A stretch of DNA of 64,000 bases, from the NCBI GenBank assembly GCA_024644595.1, contig JAHEHL010000009.1, forward strand, positions 333,512 to 397,511. The letters run 5' to 3'. The DNA comes from Porticoccaceae bacterium (lineage in GTDB: Bacteria; Pseudomonadota; Gammaproteobacteria; Pseudomonadales; Porticoccaceae). The translations under genes were made by a program, and so were the position numbers. The notes under the pieces were generated by a model that saw nothing but the letters and a program-made list of their open reading frames with translations, did not search any database and was not told where the DNA came from. Positions within the stretch are counted from its first letter, which is position 1, and every line of letters begins with the position of its first letter. Of this stretch, positions 17,627 to 26,786 are shown one piece after another.

Positions 17627-18097
17627 ATGAAATTGAAGCTGGTGGCAGTGGGAACTCGTATGCCTGGCTGGGTGGACGCTGGCTGCGCCGAGTACAGCAA
17701 ACGCATGCCGCCGGAGCTGCGTATTGAAACCATTGAAATCGCACTTGGCAGCCGTGGCAAAAATCAGCCCGCCAACAAAGCAATTGAGAAAGAGAGTCAG
17801 TCCCTGATGAAAGCGATTGGCGAACAGGATTTTGTCGTTGCGCTGGATGTGCTCGGCCGCCCCATGAGCACCGAGCAACTAGCCGTCAAGCTGGCAGACT
17901 GGCAGATGAATGGCCGCGATATCTGTCTGCTTATTGGCGGTCCGGATGGGCTATCCGACCAATGCCTTGCCCGCGCCAATATGCGTTGGTCATTGTCAGA
18001 GTTAACACTGCCACACCCTCTGGTGAGAATTGTATTAATGGAACAGCTCTATCGGGCATGGACGATAAACGCCAATCACCCTTATCATCGCAGTTAG
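17627..18097 (+). CDS. rlmH: 23S rRNA pseudouridine-1915 N3-methyltransferase RlmH
   Basis: SPOUT-class methyltransferase that methylates pseudouridine 1915 in helix 69 of 23S rRNA, using S-adenosylmethionine. Its 156 residues match the family (155). The N-terminal KLKLVAVGTRMPGWVDAGC, the SAM-binding knot segment FLIGGPDGLSD-type (seen as LLIGGPDGLSDQC) and the C-terminal HPLVRIVLMEQLYRAWTI are all typical. It follows rsfS, another ribosome factor, and precedes mrdA by 29 bp. Confidence 0.98.
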   Translation: MKLKLVAVGTRMPGWVDAGCAEYSKRMPPELRIETIEIALGSRGKNQPANKAIEKESQSLMKAIGEQDFVVALDVLGRPMSTEQLAVKLADWQMNGRDICLLIGGPDGLSDQCLARANMRWSLSELTLPHPLVRIVLMEQLYRAWTINANHPYHRS

Positions 18098-18126
18098 CGA
18101 CAACGGATCCATGGTGACCAAACAGT

Positions 18127-19986
18127 ATGCGGGATGATGCAGCTTTTTCAGATCCTCAGCGCGAACGGATGATTTTCGTTGGCAGACTGTTTATCGGCAG
18201 TCTGGCGATACTGATTCTGACTATTGTGCTGTTGCTAAGATACTTCGACCTGCAAGTTTCCCGTCATGAAGACTTTGCAACCCAATCTAACAAAAATCGC
18301 GTTCTAGTCCGACCCGTCGCACCACCGCGCGGTCTGATCTATGATCGCAACGGCCTGCTTCTGGCCGACAATCGTCCCAGCTATGACCTCACGATAGTCC
18401 CCGAGCGCAGTGAAAATATCGACAGTTTAATCGGTGCGCTAGACAACTTAATCTCCGTCTCTGAGTCTGATATTCAACGTTTTAAACAAAAGCTAAAACG
18501 CAGACGTCCATTTGAGCAGACGATATTGCGTACCAACCTAAGTGAAACCGAGCGCGCCATTTTGGCGGTCAACAGTCATCGGTTGGCTGGTGCTGAAGTT
18601 TCGGCGCGACTCATTCGCTCATACCCTTTTCGGGAACTGTTTGCGCATTCTGTGGGTTATATGGGCCGCATTAATGAGCGTGAAAGTCGAACCATTGACG
18701 CTCTCAAATACAGTGGTACGGTTTCGATAGGCAAGGTTGGTCTTGAAAAATTCTATGAATCGCAACTGCTTGGAACCGTAGGCAGTGAGCAGGTAGAAAC
18801 CAATGCGCGCGGGCGAGTGATGCGAGTACTGGAAAAAACACCCTCCATAGCCGGCGACAATCTGACATTGCATCTCGACAGCAACCTGCAGCGTGTAGGC
18901 TATGAGGCCTTTGCCGGCGAGCGTGGTGCACTGGTGGCAATAGAAATTGAGACTGGTGGCATTCTCGCTTTGGTCAGTGCGCCGAGCTATGACCCCAACC
19001 TATTTGTAAATGGCATTAGTCAAAAAAATTATGACGGCCTGCTCTACTCCAAAGACCGACCACTTTTCGACCGCGCTATTCGTGGTCAGTATCCACCAGG
19101 ATCAACCATTAAACCGCTGTTCGGTCTGACCGCGCTGGCAAGCAAAGCGATTAGTACCAACTTCACAATCCAAGACGATGGGTTTTTCTATTTCCCGGGA
19201 ATCGAAAGACCCTGGCGTGATCACAACTCTGCCACAGGCGGGCACGGCGCTGGAGTCGGACTGGCGAAAGCGATTATCGAATCCTGTGATGTCTATTTTT
19301 ATGAACTCGGCGTGCGCACTGGCATCGATAAGCTCGCCAACTACGCTGTCGAATTTGGGCTCGGTCATACTACTGGAATTGATCTTCCCGGGGAGCGTCC
19401 CGGAATCATGCCCAGCCGTGCCTGGAAAAGGGGTGCTCGAGGTCAAAGCTGGTTTAACGGCGATACCATTAATACAAGCATTGGTCAGGGGTTTATGCTC
19501 ACCACCCCGTTACAGCTGGCCGTGATGACCGCCCGGATCGCCAGCCGCGGCGATGTGCGCACGCCGCGCATCGTCAAAGCAATCAATGGGATCGATATCG
19601 GACCCGACAGCGAGATAGGCAAAATCGAAATTGACGACCGGTACTGGGATTATGTGCACAAGGCAATGGAAGATGTGGTTCACAGTGGACGCGGAACTGC
19701 GCGCAGTATAAACACTGGGCTGGATTATCGAATCGCCGGTAAAACCGGCACTGCCCAAGTAATCAGCATTGATACAGATGACAAATACGACAGCAGTAAA
19801 CTGGAAAAACGGCAGTGGGATCACGCACTATTTGTTGCCTATGCGCCAGCCGAAAACCCCAAAATTGCTATCGGTCTAATTGTTGAAAATGGCGAGCATG
19901 GTGGCCTGTCTGCAGCACCCATTGCACGAGCGGTGTTCGATGCCTACATGCAATCCCGCGCTCAACCAACCGTTGTCAGCAGGTGA
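18127..19986 (+). CDS. mrdA: Peptidoglycan D,D-transpeptidase PBP2
   Basis: Class-B penicillin-binding protein that crosslinks peptidoglycan during cell elongation with RodA. It has 619 residues: a signal-anchor at about 16-38, the non-catalytic dimerisation domain (APPRGLIYDRNG box near 72-83), then the transpeptidase domain. The nucleophile Ser326 and Lys329 are in PPGSTIKP, the second motif is SCD in ESCDVYFYELG, and the third is KTGTAQ from Lys539. It begins 29 bp after rlmH, and rodA follows after 6 bp, so the elongasome pair is cotranscribed. Confidence 0.98.
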   Translation: MRDDAAFSDPQRERMIFVGRLFIGSLAILILTIVLLLRYFDLQVSRHEDFATQSNKNRVLVRPVAPPRGLIYDRNGLLLADNRPSYDLTIVPERSENIDSLIGALDNLISVSESDIQRFKQKLKRRRPFEQTILRTNLSETERAILAVNSHRLAGAEVSARLIRSYPFRELFAHSVGYMGRINERESRTIDALKYSGTVSIGKVGLEKFYESQLLGTVGSEQVETNARGRVMRVLEKTPSIAGDNLTLHLDSNLQRVGYEAFAGERGALVAIEIETGGILALVSAPSYDPNLFVNGISQKNYDGLLYSKDRPLFDRAIRGQYPPGSTIKPLFGLTALASKAISTNFTIQDDGFFYFPGIERPWRDHNSATGGHGAGVGLAKAIIESCDVYFYELGVRTGIDKLANYAVEFGLGHTTGIDLPGERPGIMPSRAWKRGARGQSWFNGDTINTSIGQGFMLTTPLQLAVMTARIASRGDVRTPRIVKAINGIDIGPDSEIGKIEIDDRYWDYVHKAMEDVVHSGRGTARSINTGLDYRIAGKTGTAQVISIDTDDKYDSSKLEKRQWDHALFVAYAPAENPKIAIGLIVENGEHGGLSAAPIARAVFDAYMQSRAQPTVVSR

Positions 19987-19992
19987 TGATCG

Positions 19993-21120
19993 ATGCATAG
20001 ATATGATTTTGTTCGTCAGTTAAACAGCCCCGGAGGTGATCGAAAAAGATCGAGGGCGATGCATGTCGATACCCCTTTGCTACTGTTGTTACTCGCCCTC
20101 TGCGGTATCGGCCTGACGGTGCTTTACAGCGCCAGCGGTGAAAGTATTTTTTATGTCAAACGCCAGGCGACTTTTATGCTTTTCGGGCTGATTGTAATGA
20201 TTGCATTCGCTCAGCTTAAACCTCGATTCTGGGAGCGCTGGTCTCTATTTATTTATACCGCCGGTCTGCTTTCGTTAGTTTTGGTACTGTTCTTTGGGGT
20301 GGGCGCCAAAGGCGCACAGCGTTGGCTGGATTTTGGTGTTACCCGGTTTCAACCCTCCGAACTCATGAAGCTCGCAGTGCCCTTAATGGTGTCGGCCTAC
20401 CTCAGTAATCGCTATCTGCCGCCCAGTTTTAAACATATTCTGGCAGCCACTCTAGCAACAATGTTGCCTGTTTTTCTGGTTGCCCATCAGCCCGACTTGG
20501 GCACCTCAGTAATTATTTTTTCGTCAGGATTTTTTGCGATTTTTCTCGCCGGTCTCGGGAAACGTTATCTTATATCTACCGGATTATTGGTGATTGCTGC
20601 CATTCCCATACTCTGGTTTTATGTTCTGCTGGACTATCAAAAGCAACGAGTTTTGACCCTGCTGTCACCCGAACAGGATAAACTCGGAGCCGGCTGGAAC
20701 ATCATTCAATCGACGACCGCTATAGGCTCCGGCGGTTGGAATGGCAAAGGATGGACCGAGGGCTCGCAGTCGCAGCTCAATTTCCTTCCGGAAAGCCACA
20801 CTGACTTTATTATCGCAGTACTCGCCGAGGAGTTTGGTCTGATGGGGGTAATGACCCTGATGCTGGTCTACCTGCTTGTGATTGCACGCTGTATGTTTAT
20901 AGCAATCAATGCTCAAACCATGTTTAGTCGGCTCGTTGCGGGCACTATTGGCCTGACTTTCTTTGTCTATATTTTTGTCAATATGGGTATGGTCTCGGGC
21001 ATTCTGCCGGTGGTTGGCGCACCGTTACCATTTATCAGTTATGGCGGCTCAGCAATTGTGACTCTGTTTATTGGATTTGGTATTCTGATGGCCATTAGCA
21101 CTGAACCGAAACGAATTTAG
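19993..21120 (+). CDS. rodA: Rod-shape-determining SEDS glycosyltransferase RodA
   Basis: Polytopic SEDS-family peptidoglycan polymerase, partner of PBP2 in cell elongation. 375 residues with about ten membrane segments from residue 25. The signatures FQPSELMKLA and FLPESHTDFIIAVLAEEFGLMG are present, as is the C-terminal GSAIVTLFIGFGILMAIS. The N-terminus has about 20 basic residues before the first helix, and an alternative ATG at 20059 is possible but less consistent with family length. It lies 6 bp after mrdA. Its stop is followed at once by a 20-bp tandem repeat array. Confidence 0.97.
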   Translation: MHRYDFVRQLNSPGGDRKRSRAMHVDTPLLLLLLALCGIGLTVLYSASGESIFYVKRQATFMLFGLIVMIAFAQLKPRFWERWSLFIYTAGLLSLVLVLFFGVGAKGAQRWLDFGVTRFQPSELMKLAVPLMVSAYLSNRYLPPSFKHILAATLATMLPVFLVAHQPDLGTSVIIFSSGFFAIFLAGLGKRYLISTGLLVIAAIPILWFYVLLDYQKQRVLTLLSPEQDKLGAGWNIIQSTTAIGSGGWNGKGWTEGSQSQLNFLPESHTDFIIAVLAEEFGLMGVMTLMLVYLLVIARCMFIAINAQTMFSRLVAGTIGLTFFVYIFVNMGMVSGILPVVGAPLPFISYGGSAIVTLFIGFGILMAISTEPKRI

Positions 21121-21187
21121 GAAAGCCATTAGCTCAAGTAGAAAGCCATTAGCTCAAGTAGAGAGCCATTAGCTCAAGTAGAAAGCC
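21121..21187 (+). repeat. Tandem repeat after rodA (20-bp unit)
   Basis: Three full copies of a 20-base unit, GAAAGCCATTAGCTCAAGTA (second base pair of the third copy differs: GAGAGCC), then seven bases of a fourth. The array starts on the first base after the rodA stop codon and ends 37 bases before the mltB start. It has no coding frame, since 20 is not a multiple of three and each copy holds a stop. The core resembles the repeat at 34009. Confidence 0.95.
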
Positions 21188-21223
21188 TTCGTAAAAAGCC
21201 CTTAACCAATGTAGGACAGCCAT

Positions 21224-22252
21224 TTGAAAAACTACCCCAAACTTATTCTAGCCAGCGTACTTTTCAATGTTGCGATTGCCAGTCACGCCGACTATTCAAC
21301 GCACCCTGAAGCTCAAGAATTTATCGACACCATGGTGACCAAACATCAGTTTGCCCGCGAGGATATTGTCAGCTGGCTGAGTGCTGCGGAGCATCAGGAA
21401 TCGATCGTCAAAGCGATGAGTCGCCCCGCAGAAAAGGTCAAACCCTGGCACGAATACCGCAAGCACTTTATTTCAGAGCGCAGAATTAATGGCGGTGTCG
21501 CCTTTTGGGAACAAAACCGCGAGACATTGGCCAATGCCGAGCGTGACTTTGGTGTTGATCAGGCCATTATCGTCAGCATTATCGGTGTCGAAACCAATTA
21601 CGGCAGTAATACCGGCAGCTATAAGGTAATCGACGCACTGTCGACGCTGGCGTTCGATTACTACACCTACACAGACAAACGCGAATCGCGCAAACGCTTC
21701 TTTACCTCGGAACTGGAAAACCTGCTCTTACTGGCGCGAGAACAACATCAAGATCCTGTCGAACTCAAAGGATCCTACGCCGGCGCTATGGGACTCGGCC
21801 AGTTTATGCCGAGCAGCTACCGTCACTATGCTGTCGATTACGACCAGGACCAGTTCGCCGATATCTGGCGCAATCCGACCGATGCAATTGCCAGCGTCGC
21901 CAACTATTTTGCCGAGCACGGATGGAGGCAGGGTGAGGCAGTTGCCGTGCGCGCCAATATCAATCAAGACCCGGCGGAAGAGACGGTTAACAAACTGATC
22001 CGGCCAAAGCAGACCTTAGCCGAGCTCGAGGAGCAGGGCTATAAAATCATGCAACCGATGGCGCCCGACACCAAGGCTCTGCCTATGCGTTTTAGCGCCA
22101 AATATGGCAACGAGTACTGGCTTGGCATGCATAATTTTTATGTGATCAGCCGCTATAATCCACGCACCAAATACGCCATGGCTGTGTATCAATTGAGTGA
22201 ACTGATTCGTCAACGCAAATGTGTTCAAAGCAATGACTGCCCGGCTTCCTGA
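21224..22252 (+). CDS. mltB: Membrane-bound lytic murein transglycosylase B-type
   Basis: Cleaves the glycan strand of peptidoglycan with formation of 1,6-anhydro-muramic ends. A signal peptide of about 22 residues (cleavage near ASHA-DYS) with no lipobox cysteine suggests a soluble periplasmic form. The SLT domain covers about residues 30-330, with the catalytic Glu123 in GVETNYGSNTG and the GAMGLGQFMPSSY motif. The start is TTG at 21224 with a GGAC ribosome-binding site; no better start is in frame near the signal peptide. It overlaps rlpA by 32 bp. Confidence 0.94.
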   Translation: MKNYPKLILASVLFNVAIASHADYSTHPEAQEFIDTMVTKHQFAREDIVSWLSAAEHQESIVKAMSRPAEKVKPWHEYRKHFISERRINGGVAFWEQNRETLANAERDFGVDQAIIVSIIGVETNYGSNTGSYKVIDALSTLAFDYYTYTDKRESRKRFFTSELENLLLLAREQHQDPVELKGSYAGAMGLGQFMPSSYRHYAVDYDQDQFADIWRNPTDAIASVANYFAEHGWRQGEAVAVRANINQDPAEETVNKLIRPKQTLAELEEQGYKIMQPMAPDTKALPMRFSAKYGNEYWLGMHNFYVISRYNPRTKYAMAVYQLSELIRQRKCVQSNDCPAS

Positions 22253-23084
22253 AGTGGCTCCAGTCGTCGCCCGACTCATCATCGCGCTGCTGCTGGTCTC
22301 ACTGGCTGGTTGCAGCTCGTCGCCTCTTATGGTGCAGAAAGACGGCGCTGGCAAACGGGTTGATGCCAGCATTATCCCCAATGCAATACCCAAATCGGAG
22401 CCCATCACCAATGCGGGCAACAAAAGCCCCTATGAGGTATTCGGCAAAACCTACTGGGTACTTCCCACCAGTAGAGGTTACAACGAGACCGGGATTGCAT
22501 CCTGGTATGGCACCAAATTTCATGGCCGCCTGACCTCTAATGGAGAGGTCTATAACATGTATGGTATGACCGCTGCGCACAAAAGCCTGCCGATTCCCTC
22601 CTACGCCAAAGTCACCAACATAGAAAATGGCCGTTCTGTGGTGGTGAGGATCAACGACCGCGGCCCTTTCCATGACTCGCGCGTAATCGATCTGTCCTAT
22701 GTGGCCGCCATGAAACTGGGCTATGCCGACAAAGGCACAGCAAAAGTACTTGTTGAAGCCATAGATACCGAGGAACACCCACAGACCAAGGCCAATCCGC
22801 CCCTCATTGCACAGACTGCAGCAAAGCCTGCAGCCCAACCTAAAGTAACCACCGAAACCACCCCGGGCAATTATCTACAAGTTGGCGCCTTTAGTGATAT
22901 GTCACTGGTCGAAGAGCTAAAAGGCAAAATCGGCAGTCTGACCTCGCAGACGCTGGTCGTGCACAAACAGGATAATCTATTCAAATTGTGGATTGGTCCC
23001 ATCGCTGACAACATTGAGCTGTTGACCATTAAGGCGATGCTAAAAAAGACCATTAATCTCACTGCCTTTTCAGTCTCACCATAA
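22221..23084 (+). CDS. rlpA: Septal-ring lytic transglycosylase RlpA
   Basis: Lipoprotein that cleaves denuded glycan strands at the septum. The lipobox LAGC puts the lipidated cysteine at residue 31. A double-psi beta-barrel domain follows (about residues 92-180), with GIASWYGTKFHGRLTSNGE and the active-site NDRGPF, and a C-terminal SPOR domain that binds denuded peptidoglycan begins near 214. The start at 22221 overlaps mltB by 32 bp; a second ATG four codons on (22233) is equally possible. Order mltB-rlpA-dacA is conserved. Confidence 0.95.
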   Translation: MFKAMTARLPEVAPVVARLIIALLLVSLAGCSSSPLMVQKDGAGKRVDASIIPNAIPKSEPITNAGNKSPYEVFGKTYWVLPTSRGYNETGIASWYGTKFHGRLTSNGEVYNMYGMTAAHKSLPIPSYAKVTNIENGRSVVVRINDRGPFHDSRVIDLSYVAAMKLGYADKGTAKVLVEAIDTEEHPQTKANPPLIAQTAAKPAAQPKVTTETTPGNYLQVGAFSDMSLVEELKGKIGSLTSQTLVVHKQDNLFKLWIGPIADNIELLTIKAMLKKTINLTAFSVSP

Positions 23085-23089
23085 ATCAC

Positions 23090-23118
23090 TTGCAACGGTT
23101 AAATCTGCTGCTTATAAA
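23090..23118 (+). promoter_or_regulatory. Candidate sigma-70 promoter upstream of dacA
   Basis: TTGCAA at 23090-23095 and TATAAA at 23113-23118 with an optimal 17-bp spacer, 86 bases before the dacA start, in the only sizeable gap (119 bp) of this cluster's second half. Confidence 0.45.
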
Positions 23119-23203
23119 CCAATACAATTCCATCTCAAGGCAGCACACCTGCCACTGAGGTGTTAAACTACCTGTTTATACGTTCTGACACCTTGGTTCT
23201 ACT

Positions 23204-24379
23204 ATGCTGAAGAAATACCTTGTCACATTTGCCACCGTTATCCTGAGTCTGCAGAGCTTGTCATCTGTGTATGCACAACAACTGGTTCCAGCGCCACCGG
23301 AGCTGGCGGCCAAGGCCTGGATTCTGATTGACGCCACCACCGGCACTGTTCTGGTTGAAAACCAAGCTGATTTACCCCTGCCCCCCGCGAGCCTGGCAAA
23401 GATGATGACCACCTATATTGCCTCTGGTGAAATTGCCGCGGGCCGTCTCAAGAAAGATGATCTGGTCCTGATCAGTGACAATGCATGGGAAAAAGGCGGC
23501 GCCAAGACAGACGGCTCAACCATGTTTCTCAGTCCGCGCAGTAAGGTATCGGTCAGTGATTTGATGCGCGGGGTGATTATCCAGTCCGGTAATGATGCCT
23601 CTATTGCACTGGCCGAACATATCAGCGGCGGTGAGAGCGCTTTTGCCGATGAAATGAATCATCAGGCCAGCCTGCTGGGTATGAATGACACCCTGTACTT
23701 TAATGCCACCGGTCTGCCCTATGACGGCATGGTCTCGACCGCGCGAGATCTGTCGCTTCTGGCGCGAGCAATTATTCGCGATTATCCCGAGCACTACAGC
23801 ATCTACTCGGAAAAATATTTTAAACACAACAATATTAATCAGCCCAACAGAAATCGGCTTCTGTGGCGCGATAGCAGCGTCGACGGTCTTAAAACCGGAC
23901 ACACTGACGCCGCAGGCTATTGCTTGGTTGCCTCTGCCAAGCGTCGCGGTATGCGACTGATTTCGGTGATACTGGGAACAGACAGCGACGCCGCCAGAGC
24001 TCGGGAAACGCAGAAGCTACTCTCCTATGGTTTTCGTCATTACGACACCAAAACCATTTACTCGGCCGGCGACACCATTAAAGAGAATGCCAAGGTATGG
24101 TATGGCGAGCAGGAATTTCTCAACCTGACGATACGCGACGATGTCACACTGACGTTACCACGCGGTACCGAAAAGCAACTCAGCGCCAATATCCTTATCG
24201 ATGAGCAGATCAAAGCGCCGATTTCAGCTGGCCAGGAACTTGGCCGCCTGCAGGTCTCACTCAATGACCAGCTAATGATTGATACACCTCTGGTCGCCGA
24301 GCAGGATGTCACTGAGTCTGGATTTTTTGCCCGCTTTGTCGACTGGATTGTGCTGTTTATTACCCGCCTGATGTCCTGA
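23204..24379 (+). CDS. dacA: D-alanyl-D-alanine carboxypeptidase (PBP5/6)
   Basis: Trims the terminal D-Ala from peptidoglycan pentapeptides in the periplasm. A signal peptide of about 24 residues precedes the active-site motifs: SLAK with nucleophile Ser63 and Lys66, SGN at 128-130 and KTG at 230-232. A C-terminal beta domain (about 285-370) ends in an amphipathic helix (FFARFVDWIVLFITRLMS) that attaches the protein to the inner membrane. 391 residues, normal for PBP5. It is followed 9 bp later by the ybeD-type gene, as in enterobacteria. Confidence 0.97.
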   Translation: MLKKYLVTFATVILSLQSLSSVYAQQLVPAPPELAAKAWILIDATTGTVLVENQADLPLPPASLAKMMTTYIASGEIAAGRLKKDDLVLISDNAWEKGGAKTDGSTMFLSPRSKVSVSDLMRGVIIQSGNDASIALAEHISGGESAFADEMNHQASLLGMNDTLYFNATGLPYDGMVSTARDLSLLARAIIRDYPEHYSIYSEKYFKHNNINQPNRNRLLWRDSSVDGLKTGHTDAAGYCLVASAKRRGMRLISVILGTDSDAARARETQKLLSYGFRHYDTKTIYSAGDTIKENAKVWYGEQEFLNLTIRDDVTLTLPRGTEKQLSANILIDEQIKAPISAGQELGRLQVSLNDQLMIDTPLVAEQDVTESGFFARFVDWIVLFITRLMS

Positions 24380-24388
24380 GTTTCCGCT

Positions 24389-24658
24389 ATGAGCGAGCCA
24401 CAAGCCCCACTTCTCGAATTCCCCTGCGACTACCCGATTAAAGTTCTGGGCTCGGCAGATAGTGAATTGCATCAGCATGTACTGCAGGTTATGGACACCC
24501 ATGCGCCTGGCTTTGATCGTAAAAAAATTACTGTTCGTGACAGCAGCAAGGGCAAGTGGCAGTCAATTACTGTGGTGATCACCGCCACAGGCAAGCCTCA
24601 GCTGGATGCCATTTTTGCCGATCTAAAAACCAGTGCCCGAGTCAAGATGGTACTCTGA
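24389..24658 (+). CDS. ybeD: DUF493 family protein YbeD
   Basis: Small cytosolic protein of 89 residues. The DUF493 signature [13 protein letters not shown] near residues 9-21 and the ACT-like alpha-beta layout are clear. Its function is not established; its position between dacA and lipB is one of the most conserved in gammaproteobacteria, which hints at a link with lipoate metabolism. It ends 2 bp before the lipB ATG. Confidence 0.95.
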   Translation: MSEPQAPLLEFPCDYPIKVLGSADSELHQHVLQVMDTHAPGFDRKKITVRDSSKGKWQSITVVITATGKPQLDAIFADLKTSARVKMVL

Positions 24659-24660
24659 CT

Positions 24661-25347
24661 ATGACCGTCAAAACTCGAACCAGCGACCTACCATTAGTGG
24701 TTCGCCACCTAGGCCTGCAAGACTACAGCGCCATATTTAATGTTATGAAAGCGTTTAATGAAGGGCGCAATGCCAGCACGGCAGATGAAATCTGGCTGCT
24801 GGAACATCACCCGGTCTTCACCCAAGGCCAGGCAGGGAAAGAGGAATATATTCTATTGCCAGGGGATATCCCTGTGGTCAAAAGCGATCGCGGAGGGCAT
24901 GTTACCTATCACGGCCCAGGGCAGATCACCGCCTATATTCTGGTTGACCTCAAGCGGCTAAATATTGGTGTTCGCGATCTGGTCACTCTCATTGAAAAGG
25001 CGCTAGTGCAGACACTGGAACACTGGGGTATCAGCGCCGCACCACGTGCTGACGCACCCGGCGTTTACGTCGAAAGCGGTAAAAAAATTGCCTCTCTGGG
25101 CCTGCGGATCCGCAAAGGCTGCAGCTATCACGGCCTTAATTTTAATGTTGCGATGGATCTCTCGCCGTGGCAGAGAATTAATCCCTGTGGTTTGGGCGTG
25201 GCAATGACTCAGCTCGCCGATCTAGTTGATACACCGCCCTCTCTTGCCGATGTAATGACCAAGTTAACAGACTGTTTAAGCGCAGGGCTTGGTTACAATA
25301 ACTACCAAATTGGCGCCGCTGATGCGGTGCTGAACGACTTTAAGTGA
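24661..25347 (+). CDS. lipB: Octanoyltransferase LipB
   Basis: Moves the octanoyl group from acyl carrier protein to lipoyl domains, the first step of endogenous lipoate synthesis. With the ATG at 24661 it has 228 residues. The motif [21 protein letters not shown] is at about 77-97 (Gly-His-rich lipoate-pocket region). The catalytic Lys142 is in KIASLGLRI and the catalytic Cys176 is in NPCGLG. The open frame extends upstream to 24556 across ybeD, but the start just after the ybeD stop fits the family. Confidence 0.97.
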   Translation: MTVKTRTSDLPLVVRHLGLQDYSAIFNVMKAFNEGRNASTADEIWLLEHHPVFTQGQAGKEEYILLPGDIPVVKSDRGGHVTYHGPGQITAYILVDLKRLNIGVRDLVTLIEKALVQTLEHWGISAAPRADAPGVYVESGKKIASLGLRIRKGCSYHGLNFNVAMDLSPWQRINPCGLGVAMTQLADLVDTPPSLADVMTKLTDCLSAGLGYNNYQIGAADAVLNDFK

Positions 25348-25361
25348 CGTAAAGGATTGTT

Positions 25362-26342
25362 ATGAGCAGAGAACCCGTTATCCCGCCACAGCGTACCCGC
25401 AGACTGCAACAGGGCGAGAAGTTGCGCAGTGCCGATAAAGTCGAGCGAATTCCGGTAAAGGTGATCCCCACAACGACAATTCAGCGCAAACCTGAATGGA
25501 TGCGCGTGCGCCTCTCCTCTTCACCAAAGGTTCAGGCCATCAAGAATATTCTGCGCAGCCACAAAATGGCAACCGTCTGTGAAGAAGCCGCCTGCCCCAA
25601 TCTGCACGAATGCTTTAGTAATGGCACGGCGACATTTATGATCATGGGTGAGATCTGCACCAGACGCTGCCCGTTCTGCGATGTCGGCCACGGCAAGCCC
25701 AACCCACTGGACACCGAGGAACCGCAAAACCTGGCCCGAGCAATTCATGAGATGGGCCTCAGCTATGTGGTAATTACGTCGGTGGATCGCGATGATCTGC
25801 GCGATGGTGGCGCCCAGCATTTTGCCGACTGTATTCGTGAAGCGCGACTGCTGTCACCCGGCCTGAAAGTGGAAGTGTTAGTGCCTGATTTTCGTGGCCG
25901 AATGGCGCCGGCGCTGGAGATTCTCAGCGCAACGCCGCCGGACGTGTTTAATCACAATATGGAGACTATCCCGCGTCTCTACCGCGAGGCACGGCCCGGC
26001 GCTAACTACGAATGGTCACTGAAACTTCTGAAAGAGTACAAAGCCCTGAAGCCGTCTGTTCCAACCAAGTCGGGCCTGATGGTGGGTCTCGGGGAAAGCA
26101 AGGATGAGCTGTTGCGCGCACTCGACGACCTGCGTGCTCATGATGTAGATATGTTGACCGTTGGCCAGTATCTGCAGCCCTCAAGCAGCCATTTGCCGGT
26201 CGATCGATTTGTTCACCCAGACGAATTTGCTGAATACACTGAGTACGCTGAAAGCATCGGTTTCAAACAGGCTGCCTGTGGTCCACTGGTGCGCTCAAGC
26301 TACCATGCTGACAAGCAGGCCCGCGGTGAAGAGATCAGTTAA
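25362..26342 (+). CDS. lipA: Lipoyl synthase LipA
   Basis: Radical-SAM enzyme that inserts two sulfur atoms into the octanoyl chain to make lipoate. The auxiliary [4Fe-4S] ligands are Cys73, Cys78 and Cys84 ([12 protein letters not shown]), the radical-SAM triad is Cys99, Cys103 and Cys106 (CTRRCPFC), and the C-terminal RSSYHA holds the serine that ligates the auxiliary cluster. 326 residues. It lies 14 bp after lipB and ends the plus-strand cluster. Confidence 0.98.
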   Translation: MSREPVIPPQRTRRLQQGEKLRSADKVERIPVKVIPTTTIQRKPEWMRVRLSSSPKVQAIKNILRSHKMATVCEEAACPNLHECFSNGTATFMIMGEICTRRCPFCDVGHGKPNPLDTEEPQNLARAIHEMGLSYVVITSVDRDDLRDGGAQHFADCIREARLLSPGLKVEVLVPDFRGRMAPALEILSATPPDVFNHNMETIPRLYREARPGANYEWSLKLLKEYKALKPSVPTKSGLMVGLGESKDELLRALDDLRAHDVDMLTVGQYLQPSSSHLPVDRFVHPDEFAEYTEYAESIGFKQAACGPLVRSSYHADKQARGEEIS

Positions 26343-26367
26343 GTCGGGTTCAGCTGCGGTTGGACAG

Positions 26368-26709
26368 CTACTCTGATTCTCCGTCTGTCCACACCTCACG
26401 CAGTGGCTCACCGAAGTCATCATAAATAATTTTTTTGCGCGCCCGCTTTGGTGATTTACTCGCGGACTTGGGCGCAGCGCGGGTGCTTTTTTTCTTGCGG
26501 CTATCGAGGGCGAAAACAACATCATTGATATAGGTTCGCGTCTGTCGTGGTTCACTACTGACAAATACTGGTTTGGCGCGAGGCTTATCTGCAGGTTCGG
26601 CCGTCTCACCACGCTCGTGGGTTTTGATCTGCCCGCCACGCGAGAGAAATTCCTCGGTTTTACGTTGGATATCACCACGAAGTCTGTTTTTGCTGACGCG
26701 TTCTACCAC
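26368..26709 (-). CDS. Basic hypothetical protein, 113 residues
   Basis: Highly charged protein with a compact predicted helix at the N-terminus (SKNRLRGDIQRKTEEFLSRGG) and a disordered, Lys/Arg/Ser-rich middle (about residues 70-95). The 'DIQRKTEEFLxRGG' stretch resembles the start of small gammaproteobacterial proteins, but I cannot name the family or function. The acidic tail (GEPLREVWTDGESE) contrasts with the basic middle. It is convergent with lipA, 25 bp apart, and lies 77 bp downstream of dinB on the same strand. Nucleic-acid binding is suggested only by composition. Confidence 0.7.
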   Translation of the reverse strand: MVERVSKNRLRGDIQRKTEEFLSRGGQIKTHERGETAEPADKPRAKPVFVSSEPRQTRTYINDVVFALDSRKKKSTRAAPKSASKSPKRARKKIIYDDFGEPLREVWTDGESE

Positions 26710-26786
26710 GGGAAAAAGCCTGTTTAAAACTGACCCCTAGTCTAACAGTCTCGCCCTGGCATTCACACAACGAGTTGCGCACAAAA

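Noticed and set aside
21121-21187. Possible CRISPR array
   Set aside because: The units follow each other directly with no spacers and only three full copies; there are no cas genes.
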